From NCBI GenBank assembly GCA_016714605.1, contig JADKDL010000012.1, forward strand, positions 78,156-142,155: a stretch of DNA of 64,000 bases. Direction: 5' to 3'. The stretch is from Bacteroidales bacterium (GTDB taxonomy: Bacteria > Bacteroidota > Bacteroidia > Bacteroidales > UBA1715). This document shows positions 27,334-36,582 of this stretch, piece after piece. Position numbers and translations under genes: made by a program. A model generated the notes under the pieces. It was not told the DNA's origin. It saw nothing but the letters and a program-made list of their open reading frames with translations, and ran no database searches. Within the stretch, counting starts at the first letter, position 1; each line of letters begins with the position of its first letter.

Positions 27334-27879
27334 ATGAATCATAGTAAAATTTCAATACGTTATGCAAAAGCTCTATATTCTTTCGCAAAAGAAAAGAGCA
27401 TTTTGGAAAATGTAAAAACTGATATATTATTGATAGTAAAAGCTATTAATACAATTACTGAATTATCTGATTTTGTTAAAAGTCCGGTTGCTAAACCTAG
27501 CGAGAAAAAATTATTCTTTAAAAATCTGTTTGACAAAAAAATTAGCACAGAAACTCTTCACTTTTTGAATTTACTAATAGATAATAAAAGAGAAATGTTT
27601 CTTGTAGATATTGCTAGAAATTTTCTAGAAATATTTAAGAAAGAAAAAGGAATTAAAACATTGATACTTACTGGTTCGCAAGCATTAACAGAGGATCAGA
27701 AAAAAAACATAGTACTTTTTGCAGAAAATAATTTTAAAACAAAAATTGAATTAGAAGAAAAAATTGATCCATCAATAATTGGTGGCTTTATAATAAGAAT
27801 TGATGACATGCAACTTGATGCATCAATATCGTGGAAGTTAAAAGAGCTTAAGAGAGAATTGTTGGAAACAGCAATTTGA
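27334..27879 (+). CDS. atpH: ATP synthase F1 subunit delta
   Basis: The 181-residue peripheral-stalk subunit links b to the alpha/beta hexamer. The N-terminal helical bundle begins with ISIRYAKALYSFAKEK, the middle contains FLNLLIDNKRE, and the C-terminus has the typical IDPSIIGGFIIRIDDMQLDASI with a LKELKREL end. The length and position between atpF and atpA are standard. Confidence 0.95.
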   Translation: MNHSKISIRYAKALYSFAKEKSILENVKTDILLIVKAINTITELSDFVKSPVAKPSEKKLFFKNLFDKKISTETLHFLNLLIDNKREMFLVDIARNFLEIFKKEKGIKTLILTGSQALTEDQKKNIVLFAENNFKTKIELEEKIDPSIIGGFIIRIDDMQLDASISWKLKELKRELLETAI

Positions 27880-27934
27880 TAAAAATACCAAGAATAAAGA
27901 AAATAAGAGTAATAAAAGAAATATACTGAAAAAT

Positions 27935-29515
27935 ATGGCTGATATTAAACCTGCAGAAGTTTCGGAAATATTGAAGCAAAAGCTGGAAGGTTACAAAACC
28001 GAAACCGAATTACAAGAAGTAGGTACCGTTTTACAGGTGGGCGACGGTATTGCACGTATTTATGGAATGTCAAACGTTCAATCTAATGAAATGATAGAGT
28101 TTGATAGTGGCACAAAAGGTATTGTTCTTAACCTAGAAGAAGATAATGTTGGAGCAGTATTGCTTGGACAATCGGAAACGGTAAAAGAAGGTGATACAGT
28201 AAAAAGACTGAAAAAAATAGCTTCTATAAAAGTAGGTGAAGGTCTTCTTGGAAGAGTAATAAATACCATTGGGGAACCGATAGACGGCAAAGGTGCACTT
28301 ACTGGCGAATTACTAGAAATGCCTTTAGAAAGAAAAGCGCCTGGGGTTTTATATCGCCAACCGGTAAACGTACCATTACAGACAGGTATAAAAGCTATAG
28401 ATTCAATGATTCCAATAGGTAGAGGTCAGAGAGAACTCATTATTGGCGACAGACAGACCGGTAAAACAGCAATTGCTATTGATACTATCATAAACCAAAA
28501 AGAATTCTACGACAAAGGAGTTCCTGTATATTGCATATATGTAGCCATTGGTCAGAAAGGAACTACGGTTTCAAATATAGCCAAAACGCTTGAAAGCCAT
28601 GGAGCAATGGCATATACAACAATAGTAACAGCTACAGCATCAGATCCTGCGGCTTTGCAATTTTATGCACCATTTGCTGGTTGCGCAATAGGCGAGTATT
28701 TCAGAGATACTGGAAGAAATGCACTAATAATATATGATGATCTTTCTAAACAGGCAGTTTCATACAGAGAAGTATCGTTGTTGCTCAGAAGACCACCGGG
28801 CAGAGAGGCTTATCCGGGAGATGTGTTTTACTTGCACTCACGTTTACTGGAACGTGCAGCAAAAATCATCAATTCTGATGAAATAGCTCAGAAAATGAAT
28901 GACATACCACCATCACTATTAGGTAGAGTAAAAGGAGGCGGTTCGCTTACAGCACTTCCTATTATTGAAACACAAGAGGGCGATGTATCTGCATATATAC
29001 CAACAAACGTAATATCAATTACTGATGGTCAAATATTTCTTGAGGCTAGCTTATTTAATGCCGGTATCAGACCAGCTATTAACGTAGGTATTTCTGTATC
29101 TCGAGTAGGAGGAAATGCACAGATTAAATCTATGAAAAAAGTAGCAGGAACGCTACGTCTAGATCAAGCACAATTTAGAGAATTAGAAGCTTTCTCAAAA
29201 TTCGGATCAGATTTGGATGCAGCAACAACCTCAGTTCTAGCAAAAGGTAGAAGGAATGTGCAAATACTAAAACAACCACAATATAAGCCAGTACCGGTTG
29301 AAAACCAAATTGCAATAATATACTGCGGTACCAAAGGTTTGTTGTCAAGTGTACCTGAGAATAAAGTTCAAGAATTCGAAACCGATTTTATAGAATTTCT
29401 TAAACTAAGACATAAAGATGTATTATTATCAATAGGTCAAGGTAAATTAGACGATTCTACTGCGCAAATACTTGAAAATGCGGCAAAAGAAATATCTGCT
29501 AAATATAAAAAATAA
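27935..29515 (+). CDS. atpA: ATP synthase F1 subunit alpha
   Basis: The 526-residue non-catalytic nucleotide-binding subunit of F1. The N-terminal beta barrel is followed by the Walker A motif GDRQTGKTA, the DDLSKQAVSYRE segment, the RRPPGREAYPGDVFYLHSRLLERAA signature, and the arginine finger in ISVSRVGGNAQ. Full length and undisturbed, which contrasts with the frameshifted atpB. It starts 55 bases after atpH and ends 14 bases before atpG. Confidence 0.97.
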   Translation: MADIKPAEVSEILKQKLEGYKTETELQEVGTVLQVGDGIARIYGMSNVQSNEMIEFDSGTKGIVLNLEEDNVGAVLLGQSETVKEGDTVKRLKKIASIKVGEGLLGRVINTIGEPIDGKGALTGELLEMPLERKAPGVLYRQPVNVPLQTGIKAIDSMIPIGRGQRELIIGDRQTGKTAIAIDTIINQKEFYDKGVPVYCIYVAIGQKGTTVSNIAKTLESHGAMAYTTIVTATASDPAALQFYAPFAGCAIGEYFRDTGRNALIIYDDLSKQAVSYREVSLLLRRPPGREAYPGDVFYLHSRLLERAAKIINSDEIAQKMNDIPPSLLGRVKGGGSLTALPIIETQEGDVSAYIPTNVISITDGQIFLEASLFNAGIRPAINVGISVSRVGGNAQIKSMKKVAGTLRLDQAQFRELEAFSKFGSDLDAATTSVLAKGRRNVQILKQPQYKPVPVENQIAIIYCGTKGLLSSVPENKVQEFETDFIEFLKLRHKDVLLSIGQGKLDDSTAQILENAAKEISAKYKK

Positions 29516-29529
29516 TAAAATAAACTTTT

Positions 29530-30408
29530 ATGGCAGGAATTAAGGAAATACGTACACGAATTACTTCTGTTCAGAATACTCAAAAAATAACGAGTGCAAT
29601 GAAAATGGTGTCTGCAGCTAAATTAAGAAAAGCTCAGACCGCTGTTTTACAAATGCGTCCGTATTCTGAAAAGCTTAAAGAAATAATTGAAAATATAACT
29701 TCTGCTTCAGATGATATTACTAGTACTGTTTTCTCAGAACAAAAGCACAGTGGGAAAACTCTCTTAATTCCTATTTCATCAAACGGTGGACTTTGTGGAG
29801 GTTTTAATTCTAATATATCAAAACAGTCTATTTACTTCATAAACACATCACTCTACGATGAGTTTTCAAGAGGGAATATTGAAATTTTCAGTATTGGTAA
29901 GAAAGTTAGAGATTTGCTCAAAACTAAAGGATATGCACCAAACAGAGATGAAACAGATATTTATTCGCATCTTTCATACAGTTCGGCATCAGAGATTGCT
30001 GATGAAATAATGTTTGAATTCTTGAAAGGGAATTATAATAAAGTGTTTCTGGTTTATAATAAATTCAAAAATGCAGCCACACAAGAAGTTACTGTAGAAC
30101 AATTTCTACCGGTGGCATCTCAAAAACAAGACAAAGCTGTAAAACAAAACAATTACATTTTTGAACCTTCAGAATCAACTATTATTAGCGAACTTATACC
30201 AAAAACACTGAAATTGCAATTTTATAATGCTTTGCTTGAATCTGTAGCTTCAGAACATGGAGCAAGAATGACTGCAATGCATGCCGCAACAGATAATGCT
30301 TCTGTTCTACTAAAAGATTTAAAAATTGAATACAATAAAGCCAGACAGGCTTCTATTACTAATGAAATACTGGAAATTGTAAGTGGAGCAAATGCTCTAA
30401 GGGGTTAA
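29530..30408 (+). CDS. atpG: ATP synthase F1 subunit gamma
   Basis: The 292-residue central-shaft subunit. The N-terminal helix begins AGIKEIRTRITSVQNTQKIT and KMVSAAKLRKAQ; the Rossmann-like middle has PISSNGGLCGGFN; the C-terminal helix ends with SEHGARMTAMHAATDNA and YNKARQASITNEILEIV. Last gene of the cluster, followed by a terminator. Beta and epsilon (atpD, atpC) are not adjacent, as in many Bacteroidota. Confidence 0.96.
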   Translation: MAGIKEIRTRITSVQNTQKITSAMKMVSAAKLRKAQTAVLQMRPYSEKLKEIIENITSASDDITSTVFSEQKHSGKTLLIPISSNGGLCGGFNSNISKQSIYFINTSLYDEFSRGNIEIFSIGKKVRDLLKTKGYAPNRDETDIYSHLSYSSASEIADEIMFEFLKGNYNKVFLVYNKFKNAATQEVTVEQFLPVASQKQDKAVKQNNYIFEPSESTIISELIPKTLKLQFYNALLESVASEHGARMTAMHAATDNASVLLKDLKIEYNKARQASITNEILEIVSGANALRG

Positions 30409-30431
30409 TTTTTACTTTTATGTTGTTTGAT

Positions 30432-30469
30432 AAAAAAAAGAGACTATTTCAACAATAGTCTCTTTTTTT
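30432..30469. terminator. Bidirectional intrinsic terminator after atpG
   Basis: Arms AAAAAGAGACTATT and AATAGTCTCTTTTT around a TCAAC loop give a strong hairpin flanked by A and T tracts, so it can end both the atp operon and the convergent outer-membrane protein gene. Confidence 0.85.
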
Positions 30470-30489
30470 ATGAAAATCAAAAATATTTC

Positions 30490-31107
30490 TTACATTCTAT
30501 AGAACAACCCTATTTGCCCATCGAAAATATATGGAACGTTATTATTCCTAATATTAAAACCATACATGGTATAGTGGGCTCTATACAAAACATTAAAACC
30601 AAATTTCTGTTTTGTATTAAACAGACTCTTGAACGTATGATTAAAACCAATACCAAAACCAATAGTACCAATAGTTTGATTGCTATAGATTGCCTCACCT
30701 ATAAACAATTCGCCGTATTTACTTACCTTACCATGTGAATATATAACTTCTGCAACAATTTTACCCGATCTAAATAAATATCTTCGCAAAGCAGCAGAAA
30801 AAACATCAATATTTTGGTATCCATACGTTTTTACATTAGAATCCTCGACTTCAACCTTTTCAATATTTCTTATACATCTATAAGATACTCCAATCGATGT
30901 TTTATTTAAAAAATAATAATTGATAGAAGGAGATAAAGCAAGCCTCACGTCGCGATATTTATTATAAGAACCAAACGCCAACCCAAGATTAGTACCTAAC
31001 TCAAATTCAATTGTATTTCTATTATATGGTAATGAATCGGCAAAATTTTGTGATTTAACGTTTATAAAAAATACTATAATGAGTAGATTAACTAATAATA
31101 TTTTCAT
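30490..31107 (-). CDS. Putative outer-membrane beta-barrel protein
   Basis: About 205 residues from the ATG at 31107 (MKILLVNLL), which gives a proper signal peptide with cleavage after VKSQ; the open frame extends 16 residues further upstream. The mature protein alternates polar and aromatic residues (FELGTNLGLAFGSYN, NYYFLNKTSIGVSYR, IGTIGFGIGFNHTF) and ends in an aromatic residue pattern close to the C-terminus (QIGLFYRM), as expected for a small porin-like barrel. No defined family recognised. Convergent with atpG. Confidence 0.7.
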   Translation of the reverse strand: MKILLVNLLIIVFFINVKSQNFADSLPYNRNTIEFELGTNLGLAFGSYNKYRDVRLALSPSINYYFLNKTSIGVSYRCIRNIEKVEVEDSNVKTYGYQNIDVFSAALRRYLFRSGKIVAEVIYSHGKVSKYGELFIGEAIYSNQTIGTIGFGIGFNHTFKSLFNTKQKFGFNVLYRAHYTMYGFNIRNNNVPYIFDGQIGLFYRM

Positions 31108-31147
31108 TTGTTTTAAATTTAATGATTTTAAAAAACTTGTCAGAAAA

Positions 31148-31197
31148 ACATCCATGAAAAAAATTCAAACCATGTAAATTAAATTTCTCATGGATGT
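31148..31197 (-). terminator. Putative terminator of the crystallin-like lipoprotein gene
   Basis: Arms ACATCCATGA / TCATGGATGT enclose an about 30-base AT-rich loop, and on the minus strand the hairpin is followed by TTTTT. It lies between the lipoprotein stop and the outer-membrane protein start. The long loop makes it a weaker call. Confidence 0.45.
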
Positions 31198-31249
31198 ATC
31201 ATTAATAAATCACTGTTTTCTATTGCATTTTAATGATTTTATTGGGCAA

Positions 31250-31984
31250 TTAAAATGCATCAAACATTGATTCAATTCTATCATTGAAACCTGGTTTTCT
31301 CAAATCATTAACCATTTGAAAAGGAATTCCCCAAACATAGAGTCTATCTCCTTCAAAGTATTTATAATCACAATACCAAACAGGTCCACCAAACTGAGCA
31401 ATAGAAGAGGCTTGATTATTTAATTCTCTAAAATCGCCAATAGGGACACCGGCTCCAGAACTTTTATTTAGACCTTTTCTGTCTATATTAATATAAATTG
31501 TTTTCCAAAATGACGCTTTTAATGTATTTCTCTTTATGCCCATAATTTGCTCTTTCTTTTCAAAGAATTCATCAGGAAAATCTCCACTTTCTTCGCAAGC
31601 TACCATATTATTATCTTTATAGTACTTACTAAATTCATCTAATTTTTTTGATTGATCAGCTATATCAACATTAAATATAATTTTTGACCATTTTGATAAT
31701 TTTTCATAATCATCAAAACAATAAACTGAATTTGGAAATTTATCAGAAATAACCGTTATCATTTTAACATTATTACCACTTTTAAGACGAGATACGCTAA
31801 TTGCCTCGTATTGTTCGACCATTTCTTCATTGTAATAATAGTAGCAGACAGAAGTATCGGCAGATGCAATACTTTGATTTTCTTCAACTTCTAAATCTAT
31901 TGGAAGTATTGACGGAATTGGATCCTTTGTACAACTAAGGGTTACTAAACCAATAATCATAATGAATAAATAATTTTTTTTCAT
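31250..31984 (-). CDS. Hypothetical lipoprotein with beta/gamma-crystallin-like motifs
   Basis: The 244-residue protein has a lipoprotein signal (LVTLSC, Cys at about 18). The N-terminal two thirds show no family I recognise. The C-terminal region resembles a beta/gamma-crystallin domain: NNQASS (matching the Ca2+-binding pattern N/D-N/D-x-x-S/T-S), then YKYFEGDRLYVWG (the Y-x-x-F-x-G strand), and GFNDRIES, a second, slightly degenerate ND-x-x-S motif near the C-terminus. Such domains bind Ca2+ or form peptidase-inhibitor-like folds. Surface or periplasmic location expected. The domain call is my reading and needs a profile search. Confidence 0.6.
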   Translation of the reverse strand: MKKNYLFIMIIGLVTLSCTKDPIPSILPIDLEVEENQSIASADTSVCYYYYNEEMVEQYEAISVSRLKSGNNVKMITVISDKFPNSVYCFDDYEKLSKWSKIIFNVDIADQSKKLDEFSKYYKDNNMVACEESGDFPDEFFEKKEQIMGIKRNTLKASFWKTIYINIDRKGLNKSSGAGVPIGDFRELNNQASSIAQFGGPVWYCDYKYFEGDRLYVWGIPFQMVNDLRKPGFNDRIESMFDAF

Positions 31985-32535
31985 AGTTCTGAGTTTTTGA
32001 AGTTTAGGTTTATTGTAAAAAATGTACTGACAATTTCATACAAAACGTCAGTCGTGAGTACTAAATTGTTATTGTAAATATCAAAAAAATTGAAATGGGA
32101 TGATTGTTTAAATTATAAGTTAATTTATGACAATAATAAAAAAAGTTTTAACTAATGGGAGTCTTTTGTAACAACCATTAATTTGATATGTTTGCACATT
32201 TAATTTGTGGAATATCAATTTAAAATATGATACGTATCATAAATACAACACTATATAGATTAAAATCCTGCTCGTGTGTAAACAATTAGTAAACACATAA
32301 AAGCTTTTAACACATCTGGGTTTAGACAAATCAAGTTGAATGAAAAAATTGGGAATATCACGCACAAGAATTTATAACTTTCTCAGTGCATTAATAGATG
32401 GGTATAATGATATTAATGAAGAATATCTTTTTTTTGAAGAAAACAACTCTTGAAAAGACGATATTAAAGAATTATAAACAACATTTTCAAAAATTGTAAG
32501 GATTGAAAATGCTGTTTATATAAATACTTTAAAAA
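31985..32535. other. Intergenic region with a possible small ORF
   Basis: 551 bases between the lipoprotein start and the end of the large sensor gene. It is very AT-rich. Besides a 37-codon open frame (32340-32453) I see no gene or RNA; promoter signals for the lipoprotein must lie at its left end. Confidence 0.4.
32340..32453 (+). CDS. Possible small protein (37 aa)
   Basis: An ATG frame encodes 37 residues beginning MKKLGISRTRIYNFLSAL and ending in an acidic tail (NEEYLFFEENNS). The LGISRTRIYNFL part looks like the turn and recognition helix of a helix-turn-helix protein, so it could be a remnant of a regulator. No good ribosome-binding site or promoter is seen. Low confidence that it is expressed. 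Confidence 0.2.
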   Translation: MKKLGISRTRIYNFLSALIDGYNDINEEYLFFEENNS

Positions 32536-33576
32536 TTATTTCTTTGATAATTGGTTTTCGAGGTCACCAATTTTTTTAATTAATTCATTTTCACGTAATG
32601 AGAATTCGGAAATGCGTTTTTGCATTTGCAATTCTAAAATTTTATTTTCAGTTATATCAGTTCCAATAAAAGTAACTTTAAACAATTCATTAGTTGTAAG
32701 CAAATGAGGAATATAGTTTACATGAAACCATTTTTCAGCACCATCAGGTAAGGTTCTTTTTATTTGTGTCTCATAATTTTGTCCATTATTTACCTGTTGC
32801 CAAGCTTTTTCAAATTCTTTTTTGTCTTCTTTAGAAAAAAGAGCTTCAAAATTAACTTCATGTATATCGTCCTTAGTAAATCCATATGTAGAAAGAAACA
32901 TATCATTGACATCTACAATTGAACCTTTATTGTCTAATTCGACACGAATTATGCACTTGTCAACTGCTTGAAATTCTAAAGAATCAAAATTATTGGCATT
33001 CTGCATAGTTACATCAAGACCTAAATACAATATTTTTTGAATAGTACCATGCAGATCTTTAACGGTTGAATAGGTTGAAAGCAATTCAATTGTTCCCTCT
33101 TTTGTTTTATGAATAAATTTTTGCTCAATATGCTTACCGCCATTAAGTAGCGCATTCCACAGATTCATAAACTCATCTCTATTCTCATCGGGGAAAAATT
33201 CACTTACATGCATTGAGTAAGCTTCTTTACTTTTATATTTAAAAAAATCTAAAAATCTTGTATTTGCATATTCCAAATTACCATCTAAAGAGAAATCAGC
33301 TCTAATAATAGAGTGATTTACAGTATTCAAATAACCCATTGCATCAGACTTTAATCTCATAGCCTCTTCTCTATTTGCCTGCATCTCTTCAATATTTTGC
33401 CTAGCTTCTTCTTCTTGCGCTCTGAGTTCCTCTGCTTGCTGTTGAGATTGCAATAGCAAGTACTGGGTTTTCATCGTAATCTTTGTGGTGAAAAGCTGAG
33501 ATGTAATGCTTTCAGCTAATTTCTCAACAAAAGAAATTTCAAAATCAGTTATTTCTTTCAACGAACTAATTTCCAT
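32536..33576 (-). CDS. Sensor fragment 4: GAF end, coiled coils and two PAS domains
   Basis: The 346-codon frame finishes the GAF domain (MEISSLKEITDFEISFVEKLAE), runs through a Gln/Glu-rich coiled coil (QQQAEELRAQEEEARQNIEEM), then two PAS domains (about residues 95-195 and 205-315, the second with YETQIKRTLPDG and TFIGTDITENK), and ends with a short coiled coil (ENELIKKIGDLENQL). No kinase or other output domain follows. Confidence 0.7.
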   Translation of the reverse strand: MEISSLKEITDFEISFVEKLAESITSQLFTTKITMKTQYLLLQSQQQAEELRAQEEEARQNIEEMQANREEAMRLKSDAMGYLNTVNHSIIRADFSLDGNLEYANTRFLDFFKYKSKEAYSMHVSEFFPDENRDEFMNLWNALLNGGKHIEQKFIHKTKEGTIELLSTYSTVKDLHGTIQKILYLGLDVTMQNANNFDSLEFQAVDKCIIRVELDNKGSIVDVNDMFLSTYGFTKDDIHEVNFEALFSKEDKKEFEKAWQQVNNGQNYETQIKRTLPDGAEKWFHVNYIPHLLTTNELFKVTFIGTDITENKILELQMQKRISEFSLRENELIKKIGDLENQLSKK

Positions 33577-34151
33577 TACCCAAATATAAGTTCATCTAAC
33601 TTTAAAGGTATGAATAATAATGATTTGGGGTTAGATTTTCCTAATCCGGATTCTATACTAAGATAATTATCAGGAAAAACGGTCATGTACTTGGTTTTCA
33701 TTTCTATATAGCAATTACCCACAAGCGTCTCCCCTACTTCAATTCTAGTCATATCCATTTTTTCAGAACTGAAGGCGTATGAGGCAATTAATTGTAGGTG
33801 TAGATCATTATCATTATCATCATTTATGACAAAAATACCTCCTTGGGCTGCTCCAATATACCTGACAAGGTTAGAAAGAACTTCATCGGCTAAATTTTTA
33901 ATAGATTCTTTATTATTTCTTAGAATATCGCTAAATAATGCCAAGCCTTCATTAAACCATCGGCGTTGTACATCTTCTTGTTGACGAACTTGCAACTCCT
34001 CATTTTGTTTAACGATTTCAATTTTTTGAGTTTCTACTTCGCTTATAGCTTCTTCAATTTTCTTACGTAACTCTTCTTTCTGCTGATGTGCAATTTTTTC
34101 TTTATACTTCACATAAAAATAGACAACAGCAGCAATAAAAAGAAAGACCAA
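33576..34151 (-). CDS. Sensor fragment 3: membrane helix, coiled coil and GAF domain
   Basis: The frame starts inside the membrane helix (FLFIAAVVYFYVKY), continues with a coiled coil (KEELRKKIEEAISEVETQ) and then a GAF domain from about NEGLALFSDILRNN, with GAAQGGIFVIND, ELQ-type polar stretches and a hydrophobic core. It ends in LDELIFG at the third frame break, inside the GAF domain. Confidence 0.65.
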   Translation of the reverse strand: MVFLFIAAVVYFYVKYKEKIAHQQKEELRKKIEEAISEVETQKIEIVKQNEELQVRQQEDVQRRWFNEGLALFSDILRNNKESIKNLADEVLSNLVRYIGAAQGGIFVINDDNDNDLHLQLIASYAFSSEKMDMTRIEVGETLVGNCYIEMKTKYMTVFPDNYLSIESGLGKSNPKSLLFIPLKLDELIFG

Positions 34152-34186
34152 AATGTAAAACCAAATAGTTTTATAAAACGGCGGAA

Positions 34187-36346
34187 CTATATTACTTTTA
34201 TGGAAGCACCCTCCTCATTCCAAACACCATCATTATTTGAAGCTATTACCCTAAAAGTGTATGTGCCTCCGGGTAAATTAGTGTAATTGGCAAAACGTCT
34301 GTCATATGTTGTTGTTACCCAATCATCATCAAAACCTTCCATTTTATATTTAAACTGATTCTTAGAAGGAGTTGCGAAATGGAGTGCCGAAAATTCAAAA
34401 CTAAAAACATAATATTTGTAAGACAATTCCAGTTCTGTAGTTTCGTCAATACTCTGATTTAAAACTTTGCTAACCCCAGGAATTTGTGTTTCATTGAAAA
34501 TTTTGAAATTTGTAACTACAACTTGAGCTTTTGATGCATTGTCAATAATACTATCTGGATTAAAAAGGTTAAATCCTTTTCTTCCTCCAAAAAATATGTA
34601 TCCGTTTGATAATCTTAAAGCACTGTTGGCCATAAAATTGTTGTCCTGCAAACCATCTTCACGGTCATAATTTTTTAGACTTTTTCCTTCTTCAATTTTA
34701 AATTTAGACATACCTTTTGCAGTAGAAATCCAAAGATGCCCTTTTTCGTCTGAGACCATAGAAGATATTCCATCACCGACAATATTGCTGTTTTTCTGAC
34801 TATAATTAGTGAATTTTCCAGTTTTTTTATCTAGCTTGTCAATTCCTGCACCGCCAGTACCAACCCAAATAAAACCATTTTCATCTTCAAATAATGTAGA
34901 AATAATATTTGATGATATAGAGTTTGGATTGCTTTTGTCATTTTCATAAAAGACAAATGAGTCTTTATTTCTTTCATATTTAATTAACCCATGCCCCGAA
35001 GTTCCGGCCCAAATATCACCTTCAGAATCTTCAATTATACTGAGTACAACATTCATCATCTGGTTTTCTACATCGAGTACATAAGTTTTAAATTTATTTG
35101 TTTTGTAGTCATATCTTTCTATACCTCCACCATAGGTACCTATCCAAACATAACCAAATCGGTCTTCCACAATTGCGGTAATTGCATTATTATGAAGTGC
35201 ATCTGGATTAGATAGATTTTCCTTAAAGTTGTCGAAGTTTTGACTTTTAGGATTGTATCTTGACAATCCGCTACCATTACTTCCAAACCAAAAATTTCCT
35301 TGGGCATCCTCTTCTATAGCTTGTATATAATTACTAACTAATGAATTAGAATTCAATGGGTTGTTCTTAATAAAAGTAAATTTCTGCGTTTTCCAATCAA
35401 AATAATTAACTCCACCAGATCTAGTACCTATAAGAATAGAACCATTGGAGGCTTGCAAAAATGCAGTAACCTCATCATCACTAAGGCTTTGAGAATCTTT
35501 AAAATCATTTTTAAAAGTGGTAAATTTCTTTTTCTTCAAATCAATAGTATTCAATCCTCCACCTTCGGTTCCTACCCATAAAACACCCGCACGATCTTCG
35601 AACAAAAATATAATCACATTGTGACTTATAGATGTAGGAATAATTGGGTCATTAAGATAATGAACGAATTTATTCTCACTTTCTATAAATTTATCTAAAC
35701 CATTCCGAGTACATACCCATAGCTCACCATTTGAAGATCTGCAAAATGAAAACGTTTCGTTACTATTTATTGTAGTTTTATCAGTAGGATTGTTTTTATA
35801 GACAATCGTTTTACCGGTACTAGGATCAAAATGGCTTATTCCACCTGCCCATGAGCCTACCCAAAAAGTATTATCTTTATCAACTAAAACGCAAAGAACT
35901 ATATCGCTTCCAAGACTGGTAGGGTCACTTGGATTGTGTTGAAATCTCTGAAATCTCTTTGTTTTACGGTTAAATTTACATAAACCACCCCCATCTACAC
36001 CAATCCATAGTTCTCCATTCAAATCTTCAAAAATAGCTCGTATAGCATTTCCGCTTATACTATGCTGGTCATTTTCATTATACTGATAACAGGTGAATGT
36101 TTCATTTTTTCTATCGAACTTACATAAGCCTCCTCCAAAAGTTCCTACCCAAAGTATTGTGTCCTTATCTTCATAAATAGCATACACTGCATTATTACTA
36201 AGTGAGGTAGCCAATTCCGGATCGTTTTTAAAAGCCTTGAACTTATTTGTTTTCTTATCATAAACATTCAATCCACCACCAGCAGTTCCTACCCAAATGA
36301 GTCCATCTCTAGATTCAAATAACGACTTTACAATGCCATTATTCAA
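34187..36346 (-). CDS. Sensor fragment 2: propeller blades and Y_Y_Y domain
   Basis: The 719-codon frame is made of repeated blades of about 45 residues with the pattern G-x-I/L-W-V/I-G-T-x-G-G-G-L and F-x-x-F/Y-x-N-D followed by SLS and I-x-E-D, then the Y_Y_Y immunoglobulin-like domain (ELSYKYYVFSFEFSALHF, KYKMEGFDDDWV, FANYTNLPGGTYTFRVIASN). The ligand-binding face of such propellers usually detects oligosaccharides in hybrid systems. The frame ends just before the membrane helix. Confidence 0.75.
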   Translation of the reverse strand: MNNGIVKSLFESRDGLIWVGTAGGGLNVYDKKTNKFKAFKNDPELATSLSNNAVYAIYEDKDTILWVGTFGGGLCKFDRKNETFTCYQYNENDQHSISGNAIRAIFEDLNGELWIGVDGGGLCKFNRKTKRFQRFQHNPSDPTSLGSDIVLCVLVDKDNTFWVGSWAGGISHFDPSTGKTIVYKNNPTDKTTINSNETFSFCRSSNGELWVCTRNGLDKFIESENKFVHYLNDPIIPTSISHNVIIFLFEDRAGVLWVGTEGGGLNTIDLKKKKFTTFKNDFKDSQSLSDDEVTAFLQASNGSILIGTRSGGVNYFDWKTQKFTFIKNNPLNSNSLVSNYIQAIEEDAQGNFWFGSNGSGLSRYNPKSQNFDNFKENLSNPDALHNNAITAIVEDRFGYVWIGTYGGGIERYDYKTNKFKTYVLDVENQMMNVVLSIIEDSEGDIWAGTSGHGLIKYERNKDSFVFYENDKSNPNSISSNIISTLFEDENGFIWVGTGGAGIDKLDKKTGKFTNYSQKNSNIVGDGISSMVSDEKGHLWISTAKGMSKFKIEEGKSLKNYDREDGLQDNNFMANSALRLSNGYIFFGGRKGFNLFNPDSIIDNASKAQVVVTNFKIFNETQIPGVSKVLNQSIDETTELELSYKYYVFSFEFSALHFATPSKNQFKYKMEGFDDDWVTTTYDRRFANYTNLPGGTYTFRVIASNNDGVWNEEGASIKVI

Positions 36347-36582
36347 ACTATGGGGTCATCTGGATTAGGTTTGTAAACTTTAAAGTTATAACCATCAAAT
36401 CTATTCAAACCATCTTGCGTGCCAGCCCAAATAAACCCCTTTTTATCTTGAATTATAGTGTTAACGTTACCTTGCGACAACCCCTCATCTATATTATATC
36501 TTCTGAACTTTACATCGTCTTGAGCATAGAAAGACAATACAAAGAACATAAATATCGTAAGCGATATTACTTTGATACTCAT
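36343..36582 (-). CDS. Sensor fragment 1: signal peptide and first propeller blade
   Basis: The 79-codon frame holds a signal peptide (MSIKVISLTIFMFFVLSFYAQ, cleaved after YAQ) and the opening propeller strand pattern VKFRRYNIDEGLSQGNVNTI followed by GFIWAGTQDGLNRFDGYNF, the standard start of Bacteroidota propeller sensors. It ends in NPDDPIV at the first frame break; the next frame resumes four codons into the same motif. Confidence 0.7.
   Translation of the reverse strand: MSIKVISLTIFMFFVLSFYAQDDVKFRRYNIDEGLSQGNVNTIIQDKKGFIWAGTQDGLNRFDGYNFKVYKPNPDDPIV

Larger units (their letters stand above)
32536..36582 (-). pseudogene. Propeller-GAF-PAS-PAS membrane sensor without kinase, three frameshifts
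   Basis: Four consecutive minus-strand frames read as one protein of about 1340 residues. It has a signal peptide, a periplasmic two-component-regulator propeller of about a dozen blades, a Y_Y_Y domain, one membrane helix, a coiled coil, a GAF domain, another coiled coil, two PAS domains and a final coiled coil. Breaks occur at about 36343-36350 (NPDDP to NSLNNG), 34183-34190 (SIKV to IVPPFYK) and 33574-33580 (LIFG to MEISS); each is repaired by adding one base. Neither a HisKA/HATPase, receiver, GGDEF nor DNA-binding domain follows, and the stop at 32536 is in the proper frame. Output must therefore go through a partner. The fragments are described separately. Confidence 0.75.
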
